DNA of 64,000 nucleotides from Pseudomonas sihuiensis (GTDB lineage Bacteria > Pseudomonadota > Gammaproteobacteria > Pseudomonadales > Pseudomonadaceae), in NCBI RefSeq assembly GCF_900106015.1, contig NZ_LT629797.1, positions 3,224,001 through 3,288,000 on the forward strand. The letters run 5' to 3'. Below the pieces are notes generated by a model. It made no database searches. It was not told the DNA's origin and worked only from the letters and a program-made list of their open reading frames with translations. A program made the translations under genes and the position numbers. Below, piece after piece: positions 1-7,726 of the stretch (position 1 is the first letter of the stretch; each line of letters starts with the position of its first letter).

Positions 1-115
1 TGAACAGGTCGTAGCCGTCGAAGATCAGCAGCAGCGCGCACAGCGCCATGACCATCCAGTGGAAGCGGCTAAAGCGCGCGTTGTCGATGACGGGATGTAC
101 GTCGATCTGTCGCAT
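1..115 (-). CDS. benK: BenK-type aromatic acid:H+ symporter (MFS), N-terminal fragment
   Basis: Only the first 38 codons are in the window; the rest lies beyond base 1. The start is hydrophilic (MRQIDVHPVIDN), then the first membrane segment begins and ends in DGYDLF. The D-G-x-D motif in the first helix is typical of the aromatic acid:H+ symporter branch of the MFS, which imports benzoate, vanillate, 4-hydroxybenzoate and similar acids. It follows benD on the same strand, so benzoate uptake is the likely job and benK the best name. PcaK-like specificity cannot be excluded from 38 residues. A second ATG five bases upstream is in another frame. Confidence 0.7.
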   Translation of the reverse strand, partial: MRQIDVHPVIDNARFSRFHWMVMALCALLLIFDGYDLF

Positions 116-165
116 GGCATCGGTTCTCGGTTTTGTTTTTGTTGTGAACGGTTCGGTTGGTGTTT

Positions 166-222
166 GTAGGAGCCCGCTTGCGGGCGATGCTCTTGATGGA
201 TCGCCCGCAAGCGGGCTCCTAC
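166..222. repeat. REP-type inverted repeat
   Basis: Near-perfect palindrome between benD and benK: GTAGGAGCCCGCTTGCGGGC pairs with its complement ending at 222, around a short loop. This is a Pseudomonas REP-like unit. It could stabilise the 3' end of the benABCD message and lower benK expression; that role is inferred. Confidence 0.85.
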
Positions 223-232
223 AGGTGATGCG

Positions 233-997
233 TCAGCCCAGATCCCCTCCGCCCACCGGCAGGGTCACGCCGGTGATGTAGGAGGCCTCGTCGGAGGCGA
301 GGAAGAGGATCGCGCCGACCTGCTCGTCGATGCTGCCGTAGCGTTTCATCAGGCTGCTCTCGACGGTCTGCGTGACGATCTGCTGGTACCAGGCCTGCTC
401 CTGTTCGCTCGGCTCGGCGGCGTTGCGCGGGATGCGCCGCGGCGGCGCCTCGGTGCCGCCGGGGGCGGTGGCGTTGACGCGGATGCCGCGTTCGGCGGTC
501 TCGAAGGCCAGGCAGGCGGTGAGCGCGTTGACCCCGCCCTTGGCCGCGCCGTAGGGCACGCGGTTGACCCCGCGGGTGGCGATGGAGGAGACGTTGACGA
601 TGGCACCGCTACCCTGCTCGAGCATCTGCGGCAGCGCGGCGTGGCAGCACCACAGGGTAGGGAACAGCGAGCGGCGCACCTCGGCCTCGATCTCGTGCTC
701 GCGGTAATGCTCGAACGGCTTGGCCCAGATGGTACCGCCGACATTGTTGATCAGGATGTCGAGCCGGCCGAAGCGCTCCACCGCCGCGCGCATCACGCCC
801 TGGCAGTCGCCGGCCTGCTCCAGGTCGGCGGTCAGGCACAGCACGCCGGGCTGCTCGGCCAGCTCATTGATCAGCTCGGAGCGGTCCACCGCCACCACCT
901 GCGCGCCCTCCTCCAGCAGCCGCTCGGCGACGCGGCGACCGATGCCCTGGGCGGCGCCGGTGACCACGGCGACTTTGTCTTGGAAACGCTTGTTCAT
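233..997 (-). CDS. benD: cis-1,2-dihydroxycyclohexa-3,5-diene-1-carboxylate dehydrogenase (BenD)
   Basis: A short-chain dehydrogenase/reductase of 254 aa. It oxidises and decarboxylates the benzoate cis-diol made by BenABC to catechol, reducing NAD+. Visible are the Rossmann motif TGAAQGIG (residues 13-20), NNVGG (84-88), the SS of the active site near 137-138 and the catalytic Tyr149/Lys153 pair (YGAAK). The ATG at 997 has a GAGGT ribosome site six bases upstream. It closes the benABCD order and precedes benK. Two REP palindromes separate it from benC, a large gap for one operon. The BenD rather than XylL name rests on the chromosomal benABCDK context. Confidence 0.93.
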   Translation of the reverse strand: MNKRFQDKVAVVTGAAQGIGRRVAERLLEEGAQVVAVDRSELINELAEQPGVLCLTADLEQAGDCQGVMRAAVERFGRLDILINNVGGTIWAKPFEHYREHEIEAEVRRSLFPTLWCCHAALPQMLEQGSGAIVNVSSIATRGVNRVPYGAAKGGVNALTACLAFETAERGIRVNATAPGGTEAPPRRIPRNAAEPSEQEQAWYQQIVTQTVESSLMKRYGSIDEQVGAILFLASDEASYITGVTLPVGGGDLG

Positions 998-1025
998 CTG
1001 TCGACCTCAATCAAATGGTGCGACC

Positions 1026-1085
1026 GTAGCCCGGATGCAATCCGGGGCTGGTTCGTGGACTTACCCCGGATTTCATCCGGGCTAC
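1026..1085. repeat. REP palindrome, GTAGCCCGGATGCAATCCGGG family
   Basis: Two facing arms, GTAGCCCGGATGCAATCCGG and its near-complement, end at 1085. The same family recurs at 4370-4429 and 28443-28501. It lies between benC and benD, followed at once by a second palindrome of another family. Confidence 0.88.
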
Positions 1086-1110
1086 GACTCTCGATCTGAT
1101 CGCCAAACTC

Positions 1111-1186
1111 GTAGGAGCGGCTTTAGCCGCGAAGCTCTTGCACACTGGTTCGCGGCTAAAGCGGTACGCCGCCCGGCCGCTCCTAC
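1111..1186. repeat. REP palindrome, GTAGGAGCGGCTTTAGCCGCGAA family
   Basis: The left arm GTAGGAGCGGCTTTAGCCGC faces GCGGCTAAAGC...GCCGCTCCTAC. It is related to the units at 35946-36009 and, less well, 6702-6765. It sits in the benC-benD gap. Confidence 0.85.
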
Positions 1187-1207
1187 AAAAGCACCGGGCT
1201 GCGTGCC

Positions 1208-2218
1208 TCAGGCGCTGGCGGCGAACTTCTCGTAATAGAAATTGGCCGGGGCGATGCCCTGCTCGCGGATGTAGGCGCTGACCGCCTCGACCATCGGCGG
1301 CGGGCCGCACAGGTAGATGTCCACCTCGCCGTCGTTGAGGTGCTTGGGTTCGATGTGCTGGGTGACGTAGCCCTTGTGCGGGTAGCTGCTCTCGGGGTTG
1401 GCCACGCAGGCGCTGAAGCTGAAGCCGGGGATGCGCGCGGCGAAGGCTTCCAGCTTGTCCAGCTCGACCAGGTCATGGTCGTGGGTCACGCCATAGATCA
1501 GGTGCAGCGGGTGCGCGCAGCCTTCAGCGGCGATCTTCTCCAGCATCGCAGTAAAGGGCGCCAGGCCGGTGCCGCCGGCCAGCAGCAGCAACGGCCGCTT
1601 GATCTCGCGCAGGTAGAAGCTGCCCAGCGGGCCAGCCAGGCTGATGCTGTCGCCGGCCTTGGCCAGATTGCTCAGAAAACTGCTCATCAGCCCGCCCGGC
1701 ACGTTGCGGATCAGAAAGCTGACTTCCCCATCCTTGGGCAACGAGCTGAACGAGTAGGCGCGGCTCTGCTCGCTGCCCGGCACCCGGAGGTTGACGTATT
1801 GCCCCGGCAGGAAGGCCAGCTGGCTCAGGGCCTCGCCCTTGACCGACAGGGCGATGGTGCTGTCGGAGAGCTTGCGCACCGCGCTGATGGCCGCCTCGAA
1901 GCTGGCCTGCTGGGTCTTGCACAGCTGCGACGACGCCGGCACGCGGATCACGCAGTCGCTCTCGACGCGCATCTGGCAGGTCAGCACATAGCCCTGCTCG
2001 GCCTCGGCTTCGCTCAGGGCGTCCTCGATATAGTCGTCACCGAGGTCGTACTGGCCGGCTTCGGCGAAGCACTTGCAGGCGCCGCAGGCGCCATCGCGGC
2101 AGTCCAGCGGGATATTGATGCCCTGGCGGTAGGCGGCATCGGCCACCGTTTCACCCAGGTTGGCGTCGATAAAGCGGGTCACCCCGTCTTCGAAATTCAG
2201 TGCGATCTTGTGGCTCAT
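1208..2218 (-). CDS. benC: Benzoate 1,2-dioxygenase electron-transfer component (BenC)
   Basis: NADH:ferredoxin-type reductase of 336 aa that feeds electrons to the BenAB oxygenase. An N-terminal plant-type [2Fe-2S] domain carries Cys40, Cys45, Cys48 and Cys81. It is followed by an FAD domain with RAYS (153-156) and an NADH domain with GGTGLAP (215-221) and a C-terminal CGPPPM. The ATG at 2218 was chosen because GAGGTG lies just upstream and the next residues (MSHKIALNFEDG) start the ferredoxin fold; an in-frame start 33 bases earlier would add an unrelated tail. A structured repeat (2250-2390) fills the space between benB and this gene. Confidence 0.95.
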   Translation of the reverse strand: MSHKIALNFEDGVTRFIDANLGETVADAAYRQGINIPLDCRDGACGACKCFAEAGQYDLGDDYIEDALSEAEAEQGYVLTCQMRVESDCVIRVPASSQLCKTQQASFEAAISAVRKLSDSTIALSVKGEALSQLAFLPGQYVNLRVPGSEQSRAYSFSSLPKDGEVSFLIRNVPGGLMSSFLSNLAKAGDSISLAGPLGSFYLREIKRPLLLLAGGTGLAPFTAMLEKIAAEGCAHPLHLIYGVTHDHDLVELDKLEAFAARIPGFSFSACVANPESSYPHKGYVTQHIEPKHLNDGEVDIYLCGPPPMVEAVSAYIREQGIAPANFYYEKFAASA

Positions 2219-2249
2219 GGCGCACCTCGCTATGCAGTTCTGAAATGGC

Positions 2250-2390
2250 AAAACGCGGTCTGAAGCGTCATGAGCGCAGCTCAGGCAAGGCGCGAGGGGG
2301 TGAGAAAGCGCAGTTCACGACTGTGAATGAGCATTTCGAACCGCCTTGCAACGCAGCATGAGCAAGTGCAATAGCTTCAGGGCGTGTTTT
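2250..2390. repeat. Structured dispersed repeat, copy A (benB-benC junction)
   Basis: A 141-bp element whose ends pair over 17 bp (AAAACGCGGTCTGAAGC at 2250-2266 with GCTTCAGGGCGTGTTTT at 2374-2390). Inside, GCAAGGCG (2285-2292) pairs with CGCCTTGC (2342-2349), and an apical hairpin pairs TTCAC (2314-2318) with GTGAA (2323-2327). The conserved core TGAGCATTTCGAA follows at 2328-2340. Copies B (9351-9513) and C (37520-37662) share core and fold but not arm sequence. Its right end is the first base of the benB stop codon on the minus strand. Confidence 0.88.
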
Positions 2391-2878
2391 TAGATGTGAT
2401 AAACGTCGATGATCTGCCGCACGTAATCGTTCTTCAGCACCACCTTCTTGGCCTTGATCAGCGGGTTCTCGCCGCGCGTGTCGAGGGTGTAGAAGCTGCT
2501 GCCGTAGAAGTGGTCGACGGTCTTGTAGCGAAAGCTCAGGGTGTGCCAGTTGAAGCGCACCCGGGCCTGACCGTCGGCCTGCTCGACGATCTCGATGTTG
2601 TTGATGTTGTGCGAGGTGCGGGTGTCCGGAATGGTGGCGCTGGAGCGCTCGGTGCGGATGCGGAACACCCGATCCTCGAGGCCGCTGCGGTTGCCGTACC
2701 AGATCAGCGAGATCTCCGTCTGCGGGTTCTCCACCAGCCGATCCTGGTCGTCCCAGGCCGGCATCCAGAACTCGGCGTCCGGGGCGTACAGCTCCAGCCA
2801 CTCGTCCCACTGCTTGTCGTCCAGGTAGCGCGCCTCGCGGTAGAGGAAATCGCGCACGGCATCGTAGCTCAGGCTCAT
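2390..2878 (-). CDS. benB: Benzoate 1,2-dioxygenase small (beta) subunit
   Basis: A 162-aa ring-hydroxylating dioxygenase beta subunit that pairs with BenA in the terminal oxygenase. It has the SnoaL-like cone fold typical of the family, with conserved stretches such as RDFLYREARYLDD near the start and NNIEI/VRFNWH in the middle. It has no metal site of its own and stabilises the alpha trimer. The ATG directly follows the benA stop codon (TAA then ATG), so translation is probably coupled. The repeat element begins at its stop codon. Confidence 0.95.
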   Translation of the reverse strand: MSLSYDAVRDFLYREARYLDDKQWDEWLELYAPDAEFWMPAWDDQDRLVENPQTEISLIWYGNRSGLEDRVFRIRTERSSATIPDTRTSHNINNIEIVEQADGQARVRFNWHTLSFRYKTVDHFYGSSFYTLDTRGENPLIKAKKVVLKNDYVRQIIDVYHI

Positions 2879-4240
2879 TTACGCGCCCTCCACGTGGATC
2901 AGTTGGTCCTGTTCTTTCTTCACGGCCTGGATCATCTGCTGCTGCCAGTAGTGGTGCTGCAGCACGAACAGACCCTCGTCCTCGGTACGCGCGCCGGACA
3001 GCAGCGGCTTGAGGTCGATCTCCCTGGCCGACTCGTCGGCGCCGTCGATCCAGTGCCTGGCGCCACGGGACATGTCGTTCCACTCCATGGCGCGGCCGGC
3101 GAAGCCCTGCTGGCAGGCGCGGAACTCTTCCAGGTCGTCCGGGGTGGCCATGCCGGAGACGTTGAAGAAGTCCTCGTACTGGCGGATGCGCCGGGCGCGC
3201 GCCTCGCTGCTCTCGCCCTTGGGCGCGATGCAGTAGATGGTCACCTCGGTCTTGTCCACCGCCAGCGGGCGGGCGATGCGCAGTTGCGAGCCGAACTGAT
3301 CCATCAGGTACAGGTTGGGGTACAGGCAGAGGTTGCGCGAATGGCCGATCATCCAGTCGGCGCGAGCCTCGCCGAACTCGGCGGCGAGGCGCTCGCGGTC
3401 GGCGAACAGCGGCCTGTCCTCGGGGTTGTCCCAGCGCGTCCAGAGCAGCAGGTGGCCGTTCTCGAAGGAGTAGAAACCGCCGCCCTTCTTGCCCCAGCCG
3501 CCGGCGCTCATGGCGCGGATGTCGTCGCCGGCCTCTTTCAGCTTGCGCTGCTGCTGGGTGGCGGCGTAGTTCCAGTGCACCGCAGTGACGTGGTAGCCGT
3601 CGGCGCCGTTCTCCGCCTGCAGCTTCCAGTTGCCCTCGTAAACGTAGGTGCTCGAGCCGCGCAGCACTTCCAGGCCGTCCGGCGACTGGTCGCAGATCAT
3701 GTCGATGATCTTCTTCGACTCGCCGAGGAAGTCCTGCAGCGGCGCCACGTCCTCGCGCAGGCTGCCGAACAGGAAGCCGCGGTAGGACTCGAAGCGGGCG
3801 ACCTTCTGCAGGTCGTGGGAACCGTCGCAGTTGAAGCTGTCCGGGTAGCCGGCGTCCTTGGGATCCTTGACCTTGAGCAGCTTGCCGCTGTTGTTGAAGG
3901 TCCAGCCGTGGAAGGGGCAGGTGTAGCTGGCCTTGTTGCCGCTCTTGAAGCGGCACAGCATGGCGCCGCGGTGGCTGCAGGCGTTGATGAAGGCGTTGAG
4001 CTCACCGTCCTTGTTGCGCGCGATGAAGATCGGCTGGCGCCCCATGTGGGTGGTGTAGTAGTCGTTGACCTTGGGGATCTGGCTCTCGTGGGCCAGGTAC
4101 AGCCAGTTGCCCTCGAAGATGTGCTGCATCTCCAGGTCGAACAGGCGCGGGTCGGTGAACATCTCGCGCTTGCAGCGGAAGATGCCCTTGTCCTTGTCTT
4201 CTTCAAGCAGGCTGTTGAGGTAGTCGAGTCCCAGGGTCAT
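2879..4240 (-). CDS. benA: Benzoate 1,2-dioxygenase large (alpha) subunit
   Basis: The Rieske non-haem iron oxygenase alpha subunit, 453 aa, which converts benzoate to the cis-1,2-diol. The Rieske centre is Cys88-x-His90 and Cys108-x2-His111. The mononuclear iron site shows as [14 protein letters not shown] with His217 and His222; the third (acidic) ligand lies further downstream. I chose the second ATG (4240) because the GGAG ribosome site lies eight bases before it but only two before the first (4246), and BenA homologues begin MxLGLDY. It is the first gene of the ben operon, behind a BenR-type promoter. Confidence 0.95.
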   Translation of the reverse strand: MTLGLDYLNSLLEEDKDKGIFRCKREMFTDPRLFDLEMQHIFEGNWLYLAHESQIPKVNDYYTTHMGRQPIFIARNKDGELNAFINACSHRGAMLCRFKSGNKASYTCPFHGWTFNNSGKLLKVKDPKDAGYPDSFNCDGSHDLQKVARFESYRGFLFGSLREDVAPLQDFLGESKKIIDMICDQSPDGLEVLRGSSTYVYEGNWKLQAENGADGYHVTAVHWNYAATQQQRKLKEAGDDIRAMSAGGWGKKGGGFYSFENGHLLLWTRWDNPEDRPLFADRERLAAEFGEARADWMIGHSRNLCLYPNLYLMDQFGSQLRIARPLAVDKTEVTIYCIAPKGESSEARARRIRQYEDFFNVSGMATPDDLEEFRACQQGFAGRAMEWNDMSRGARHWIDGADESAREIDLKPLLSGARTEDEGLFVLQHHYWQQQMIQAVKKEQDQLIHVEGA

Positions 4241-4276
4241 GGCCATGGCTCCGTTGTTATTGTTTCAACGGTTCCC

Positions 4277-4340
4277 AGACTATGCGGCCCGACTGTCCGA
4301 CAATATCCAGTTCGTGCAGAACCTTTATCCGTTTTCTGCA
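4277..4340 (-). promoter_or_regulatory. Pben promoter with two BenR operator repeats
   Basis: On the minus strand two direct repeats fit the XylS/BenR site TGCA-N6-GGNTA exactly: TGCA-GAAAAC-GGATA (4340-4326) and TGCA-CGAACT-GGATA (4318-4304), 22 bp apart. Twenty-one bases after the second repeat comes TAGTCT (4282-4277), a good counterpart of the TAGGCT -10 box of the XylS-controlled Pm promoter, at the same distance. The benA start lies 36 bases further on. The layout predicts benzoate-induced activation by BenR. Confidence 0.85.
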
Positions 4341-4369
4341 GGGCACGAAGGAGAGGGGAAATCAGAGCC

Positions 4370-4429
4370 GTAGCCCGGATGCAATCCGGGGGCACCGGGC
4401 ACATCGCTCCCGGATTGCATCCGGGCTAC
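4370..4429. repeat. REP palindrome, GTAGCCCGGATGCAATCCGGG family
   Basis: Same family as 1026-1085: GTAGCCCGGATGCAATCCGG with its complement ending at 4429. It lies between the end of benR and the BenR operators, so it separates the regulator from the operon promoter. Confidence 0.88.
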
Positions 4430-4467
4430 GCGGGAAAAAGCGTTCGCGGCCGTGGACGGCTAGCCGC

Positions 4468-5421
4468 TCAGGACTCGCGCCGCCGCAGGGTATCGGAAGG
4501 CAGCTCGCCGAAGGCGCTCCTGTAGCTCTCGGAGAAGCGCCCGAGATGAAGGAAGCCGTAGTCCAGCGCCACCTCGGTGACGTTGCGCACCCTGGCCACG
4601 GGATCGCTGAGGCAGGCGCGCACCCGTTCCAGCTTGCGCTGGCGGATGTAGTGCTTGGGCGTGGTGCCCAGGTGCTTGTCGAACAGCGCGTAGAGCGAGC
4701 GCGGGCTCATATGGGCGAGCTGGGCCAGCTGCTCGAGGCTGATGTCCTGCTTGAGGTTGTCGTCGATGAACTGCACCAGGCGCTCGAACGACGGGCTGCT
4801 CTCGGCCAGTTCCTGGCGGCTGACGTTGTTGCTCAGCAGGCCGAGCAGCTTGGTGGCGATGATCCGCGTGTAGTGCTCCTGCACCAGCGGCAGCGACTGC
4901 TCGCTCTCGGCCTCGTCGCAGACCAGACCGAGTAGGCTGGCGAAGCCGTCGAGCTGCTGCAGCTGGTGGCGCGAGGCGAAGCGCACGCCGTCGCTCGGGC
5001 TCTGCCAGTGGTTGTCGCTACAGGCGCGCTCGATCAGCCTGGCCGGCAGCTTGACGATGAACTTCTCGCAGTCATCGGAATAGGTCAGGTCGACCGGGTC
5101 GTCCGGATTGATCAGCAGCAGCTCGCCGGGGGTGAAGTAGTGCTCCTGGCCGTGGCCGCGCCACAGGCAGTGGCCCTGCAGCAGCACCTGCAGGTGATAG
5201 ATGGTCTCCAGCGCCGGCGAGGTGACGCGCACGCTGCCGCCGTAGCTGATGCGGCACAGGTCGAGACTGCCGAAACTGCGATGGCTCAGGCTGGCGGCCG
5301 GGCGGCCGCTCTTGGGCAGGCGGATGCAATGCGACCCCACATGCTGGTTGACGTAGTCGGACACCGCATAAGGATCGGCATTGGCGAACAGCCGACTCTT
5401 CTCGTTCAGCAGACGGTTCAT
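4468..5421 (-). CDS. benR: AraC/XylS-family activator of benzoate catabolism (BenR)
   Basis: A 317-aa AraC/XylS regulator. The N-terminal half carries the cupin-like effector domain (for example YHLQVLLQGHC and the LLLINPDDPVDL block). The C-terminal ~100 residues hold two helix-turn-helix units (DISLEQLAQLAHMSPRSLYALF and VTEVALDYGFLHLGRFSESYR). It sits just upstream of benA on the same strand, and the two TGCA-N6-GGATA repeats before benA are what a XylS-type protein binds. Benzoate is the expected effector. No strong ribosome site is seen at the ATG; GTGAG lies close upstream. Confidence 0.93.
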   Translation of the reverse strand: MNRLLNEKSRLFANADPYAVSDYVNQHVGSHCIRLPKSGRPAASLSHRSFGSLDLCRISYGGSVRVTSPALETIYHLQVLLQGHCLWRGHGQEHYFTPGELLLINPDDPVDLTYSDDCEKFIVKLPARLIERACSDNHWQSPSDGVRFASRHQLQQLDGFASLLGLVCDEAESEQSLPLVQEHYTRIIATKLLGLLSNNVSRQELAESSPSFERLVQFIDDNLKQDISLEQLAQLAHMSPRSLYALFDKHLGTTPKHYIRQRKLERVRACLSDPVARVRNVTEVALDYGFLHLGRFSESYRSAFGELPSDTLRRRES

Positions 5422-5770
5422 AACTCACGGCACTCTTGTCATTGTTATTTAAGTGGCGAGTGCTGACGGGCCAAGGCTGCCCTCCTCGCTCGAACCATAG
5501 ATACAGGCAAATGGCCCGTATCTGATCACAAACCGATCAACGGTTGACCGCAGCAGGTTAGCGGCTCGGTGAGCTTAGGCAATCCGACCTTGGCCGAATA
5601 TCGCTGCGGGCGATTACCGCCCGCTTTCGTGAACTGACGCAATAGGCCGCCGACACCGGCAGTCTTCCTAGAAGCCCCGCCCCGGGGCGAAGCCTTGTCG
5701 TTCTGCGTTGTCTGCTCGATCGCTTTCGCCGCGGGGCGCGGCTCCTACGAACAAGCGTCGAGGCGGCCGC
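5422..5770. other. Intergenic region benR-pcaR
   Basis: 349 bp without a gene. The part next to benR should hold the benR promoter, but no box is convincing. The part next to the pcaR stop holds a GC-rich inverted repeat (5669-5748). Nothing else was recognised. Confidence 0.7.
5669..5748. repeat. REP-like inverted repeat, GGGGCGAAGC family
   Basis: CTAGAAGCCCCGCCCCGGGG...CGAAGC faces GCTTTCGCCGCGGGGCGCGG...CTCCTAC. It is related to 12277-12349. It lies just downstream of pcaR and may protect the 3' end of its message. Confidence 0.7.
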
Positions 5771-6616
5771 TCAGGCCGGGCGAAACAGCTGGCTGCTGAG
5801 CTCGCGGCTGGCGCTGAGCATCAGCGGCAGGTAGCGCTTCTCCAGCTCGCTGACCGGCACGCGGCCGGCGTGGGTGCTGACGTTCATCGCCGCCAGCACG
5901 TGGCCGGCCGAGTCGTATACCGGCACTGCCAGCGAACGCAGGCCCTGCTCCAGCTCCTGGTCGACGATGCACCAGCCCTGGTGGCGCACGCGCTGCAGGC
6001 ACTCCCACAGCGCCTCGGGGGTGTGCAGGGTGCGACTGGTCTTGGGCTGCAGCTCGGCGTGGGCCAGGTAGTCCTGCAACTGGTCGTCGTCCAGCGCGGC
6101 CAGCAGGATGCGCCCCATCGATGTGCAGTAGGCCGGCAGGCGGCTGCCGACGCTAAGATCCACCGAGATCAGCCGCTGCGGAATCGCCGAGCGGGCGATG
6201 TAGAGCACCTGCTCGCCTTCCAGAGTGGCCAGGTTGCAGGCCTCGTGCAACTGCTCGCTCAAGCGGTCGAGATAGGGCTGGGCGGACACCGCCAGCGGCG
6301 TCGACGACAGGTAGGCGTGGCCCAGGGTCAGCACCTTGGGCAGCAGCGAATAGGTACGCCCGTCGGTGGTGACGTAGCCCAGCTTCATCAGCGAGTACAG
6401 ACAGCGGCGCACCGCGGCACGGGGGATCTCGGTGCGGTGGCTGATCTGCGCGATGGTCAGGTGGCGCTTGCGCTCCTGAAAGGCGTTGATCACCGCCAGG
6501 CCGCGAGCCAGGGAGGTCATGAAATTGGGATCGCCGGCAAATTCCTCGATGCGCTTGGCTGGCGACACGTAGGGCGGCGGCGCCAGACTGGACAGGGGCG
6601 GACGGGTATCGCTCAT
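5771..6616 (-). CDS. pcaR: IclR-family regulator of the beta-ketoadipate pathway (PcaR)
   Basis: A 281-aa IclR regulator. The winged helix-turn-helix spans about residues 30-95 (MTSLARGLAVINAFQERK, then HLTIAQISHRTEIPRAAVRR), followed by the IclR effector domain (for example GSRLPAYCTSMGRILLAA, the conserved signature). The text is very close to Pseudomonas putida PcaR, which activates pca genes with beta-ketoadipate and represses itself. GGAGG lies five bases before the ATG. Two sequences upstream match the PcaR 15-mer (6644-6677), which supports autoregulation. Confidence 0.93.
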   Translation of the reverse strand: MSDTRPPLSSLAPPPYVSPAKRIEEFAGDPNFMTSLARGLAVINAFQERKRHLTIAQISHRTEIPRAAVRRCLYSLMKLGYVTTDGRTYSLLPKVLTLGHAYLSSTPLAVSAQPYLDRLSEQLHEACNLATLEGEQVLYIARSAIPQRLISVDLSVGSRLPAYCTSMGRILLAALDDDQLQDYLAHAELQPKTSRTLHTPEALWECLQRVRHQGWCIVDQELEQGLRSLAVPVYDSAGHVLAAMNVSTHAGRVPVSELEKRYLPLMLSASRELSSQLFRPA

Positions 6617-6643
6617 GGAACCTCCGGGGCGGTCGACGGTGCC

Positions 6644-6677
6644 AGGCGATTATCGAACTGTCGTGCGGTAATCGCAA
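6644..6677. promoter_or_regulatory. PcaR operator pair / pcaR promoter
   Basis: Minus strand 6658-6644 reads GTTCGATAATCGCCT, 13 of 15 to the P. putida PcaR site GTTCGATAATCGCAC. Plus strand 6663-6677 reads GTGCGGTAATCGCAA, 12 of 15 in the opposite direction. GATAAT inside the first site can serve as the -10 box, with the ATG 28 bases downstream. Binding there would block the promoter, giving negative autoregulation. The consensus is recalled from the P. putida literature. Confidence 0.75.
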
Positions 6678-6701
6678 ATAGTGCCAAACAATGAGCGCCC
6701 C

Positions 6702-6765
6702 CTGTGGCAGGGGCTTCAGCCGCGACCGCTGTCAATGATTCTCGCCGCTGAAGCGCCTCCCACAG
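6702..6765. repeat. REP-like inverted repeat
   Basis: CTGTGGCAGGGGCTTCAGCC faces GGCTGAAGCGCCTCCCACAG with imperfect arms. It lies between the end of the AEC transporter gene and the pcaR operator and probably closes the pcaHG-zapE-AEC transcript. Confidence 0.7.
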
Positions 6766-6778
6766 TTCATAGCCAGCC

Positions 6779-7726
6779 TCAGCCCGGCAGCAAGCCTTGC
6801 CAACGCAACAGCGCAAGCAACACGCTGATGCTGAAGAAGGCCAGCACCGTACACCCCACCAACGCGGCGGCGCAGCGTTCTTCCAGGCCGAAGCGTTGGC
6901 CGAGGATGGGGAACACGCTCAACATCGGTGCGCTGGCGAACAGCACACCGGCGACCATCAGCAGCGGATCGACGCCCGGCACCAGGCTCAGCGCAGCAAA
7001 CATCAGCAGCGGATGCAGAATCAGTTTGCCTATGGAGGTCTGTGCCAGATCCGCCGCCATACCGCCGGCCTTCATGCCGTTGAGCGTGGCGCCGATGACG
7101 AACAGCGCCACCGGTGCAGAGGCCGCGGCCAGCATCTCGATGACCCGTGCAGGCACCACTGGCAGGCGCAGTTCCAGCAGCGACATGCCCAGCCCCAGCA
7201 CGATGGCGATGATCAACGGATTGCGCAGCAGGCGCAGCGCCGTTTCACGCACCACCGTCCAGCCCTGTCCGCCCTGCCGACCCGCTTCGGCGATGGCCAG
7301 TGCCAGCGGAATCATCAGCAGGTTCTCCACCAGCATGCCCAGCGCCATGGCCAGCGCCGCCGTGGGGCCGATCACCATCACCGCGATGGGGTAACCGACG
7401 AAACCGCTGTTGGGCACGGCCATGCCCATGGCCAGGATCGCGCTGCTGGAAAGGTCAAGACCGCGCCAACGCCGCGCCAGCAGTAGACCGATGCCGAACA
7501 GGCTCAGCGACGCCATGGCATAGGCGGCCAGGTAGGGGCCGTTGAGCACCTCGCTCAGGCTGCGCTCGGCCAACGCCTTGAACACCAGCGAAGGCAGCGC
7601 GAAGTAGATGACGAAGGTACCCATACCACGCACCTGGTCACGGTTGACCAGCGCGATTCGGGCCGAGAAGAAGCCCAGGCCGATGAGGATGAAGATCGGT
7701 GCGGTAATGCTCAGAACCGCTAGCAT
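6779..7726 (-). CDS. AEC-family transporter (auxin efflux carrier-like)
   Basis: A 315-aa integral membrane protein of the AEC family, with about ten hydrophobic helices in two halves and the family's N-terminal motif (PIFILIGLGFFSAR). AEC members move dicarboxylates, malonate or other organic anions; the substrate cannot be read from sequence. The start at 7726 has GGAGAG upstream and overlaps the stop of the preceding ATPase gene by seven bases (ATGCTAG), so it is the last gene of the pcaHG transcript. That context suggests an aromatic acid or a ring-cleavage product as cargo; this is inference. Confidence 0.85.
   Translation of the reverse strand: MLAVLSITAPIFILIGLGFFSARIALVNRDQVRGMGTFVIYFALPSLVFKALAERSLSEVLNGPYLAAYAMASLSLFGIGLLLARRWRGLDLSSSAILAMGMAVPNSGFVGYPIAVMVIGPTAALAMALGMLVENLLMIPLALAIAEAGRQGGQGWTVVRETALRLLRNPLIIAIVLGLGMSLLELRLPVVPARVIEMLAAASAPVALFVIGATLNGMKAGGMAADLAQTSIGKLILHPLLMFAALSLVPGVDPLLMVAGVLFASAPMLSVFPILGQRFGLEERCAAALVGCTVLAFFSISVLLALLRWQGLLPG

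Noticed and set aside
2384..4525. A 713-codon plus-strand frame opposite benA and benB
   Set aside because: Antisense shadow of the dioxygenase genes; repetitive V/L/A/H composition, no motif, and no ribosome site.
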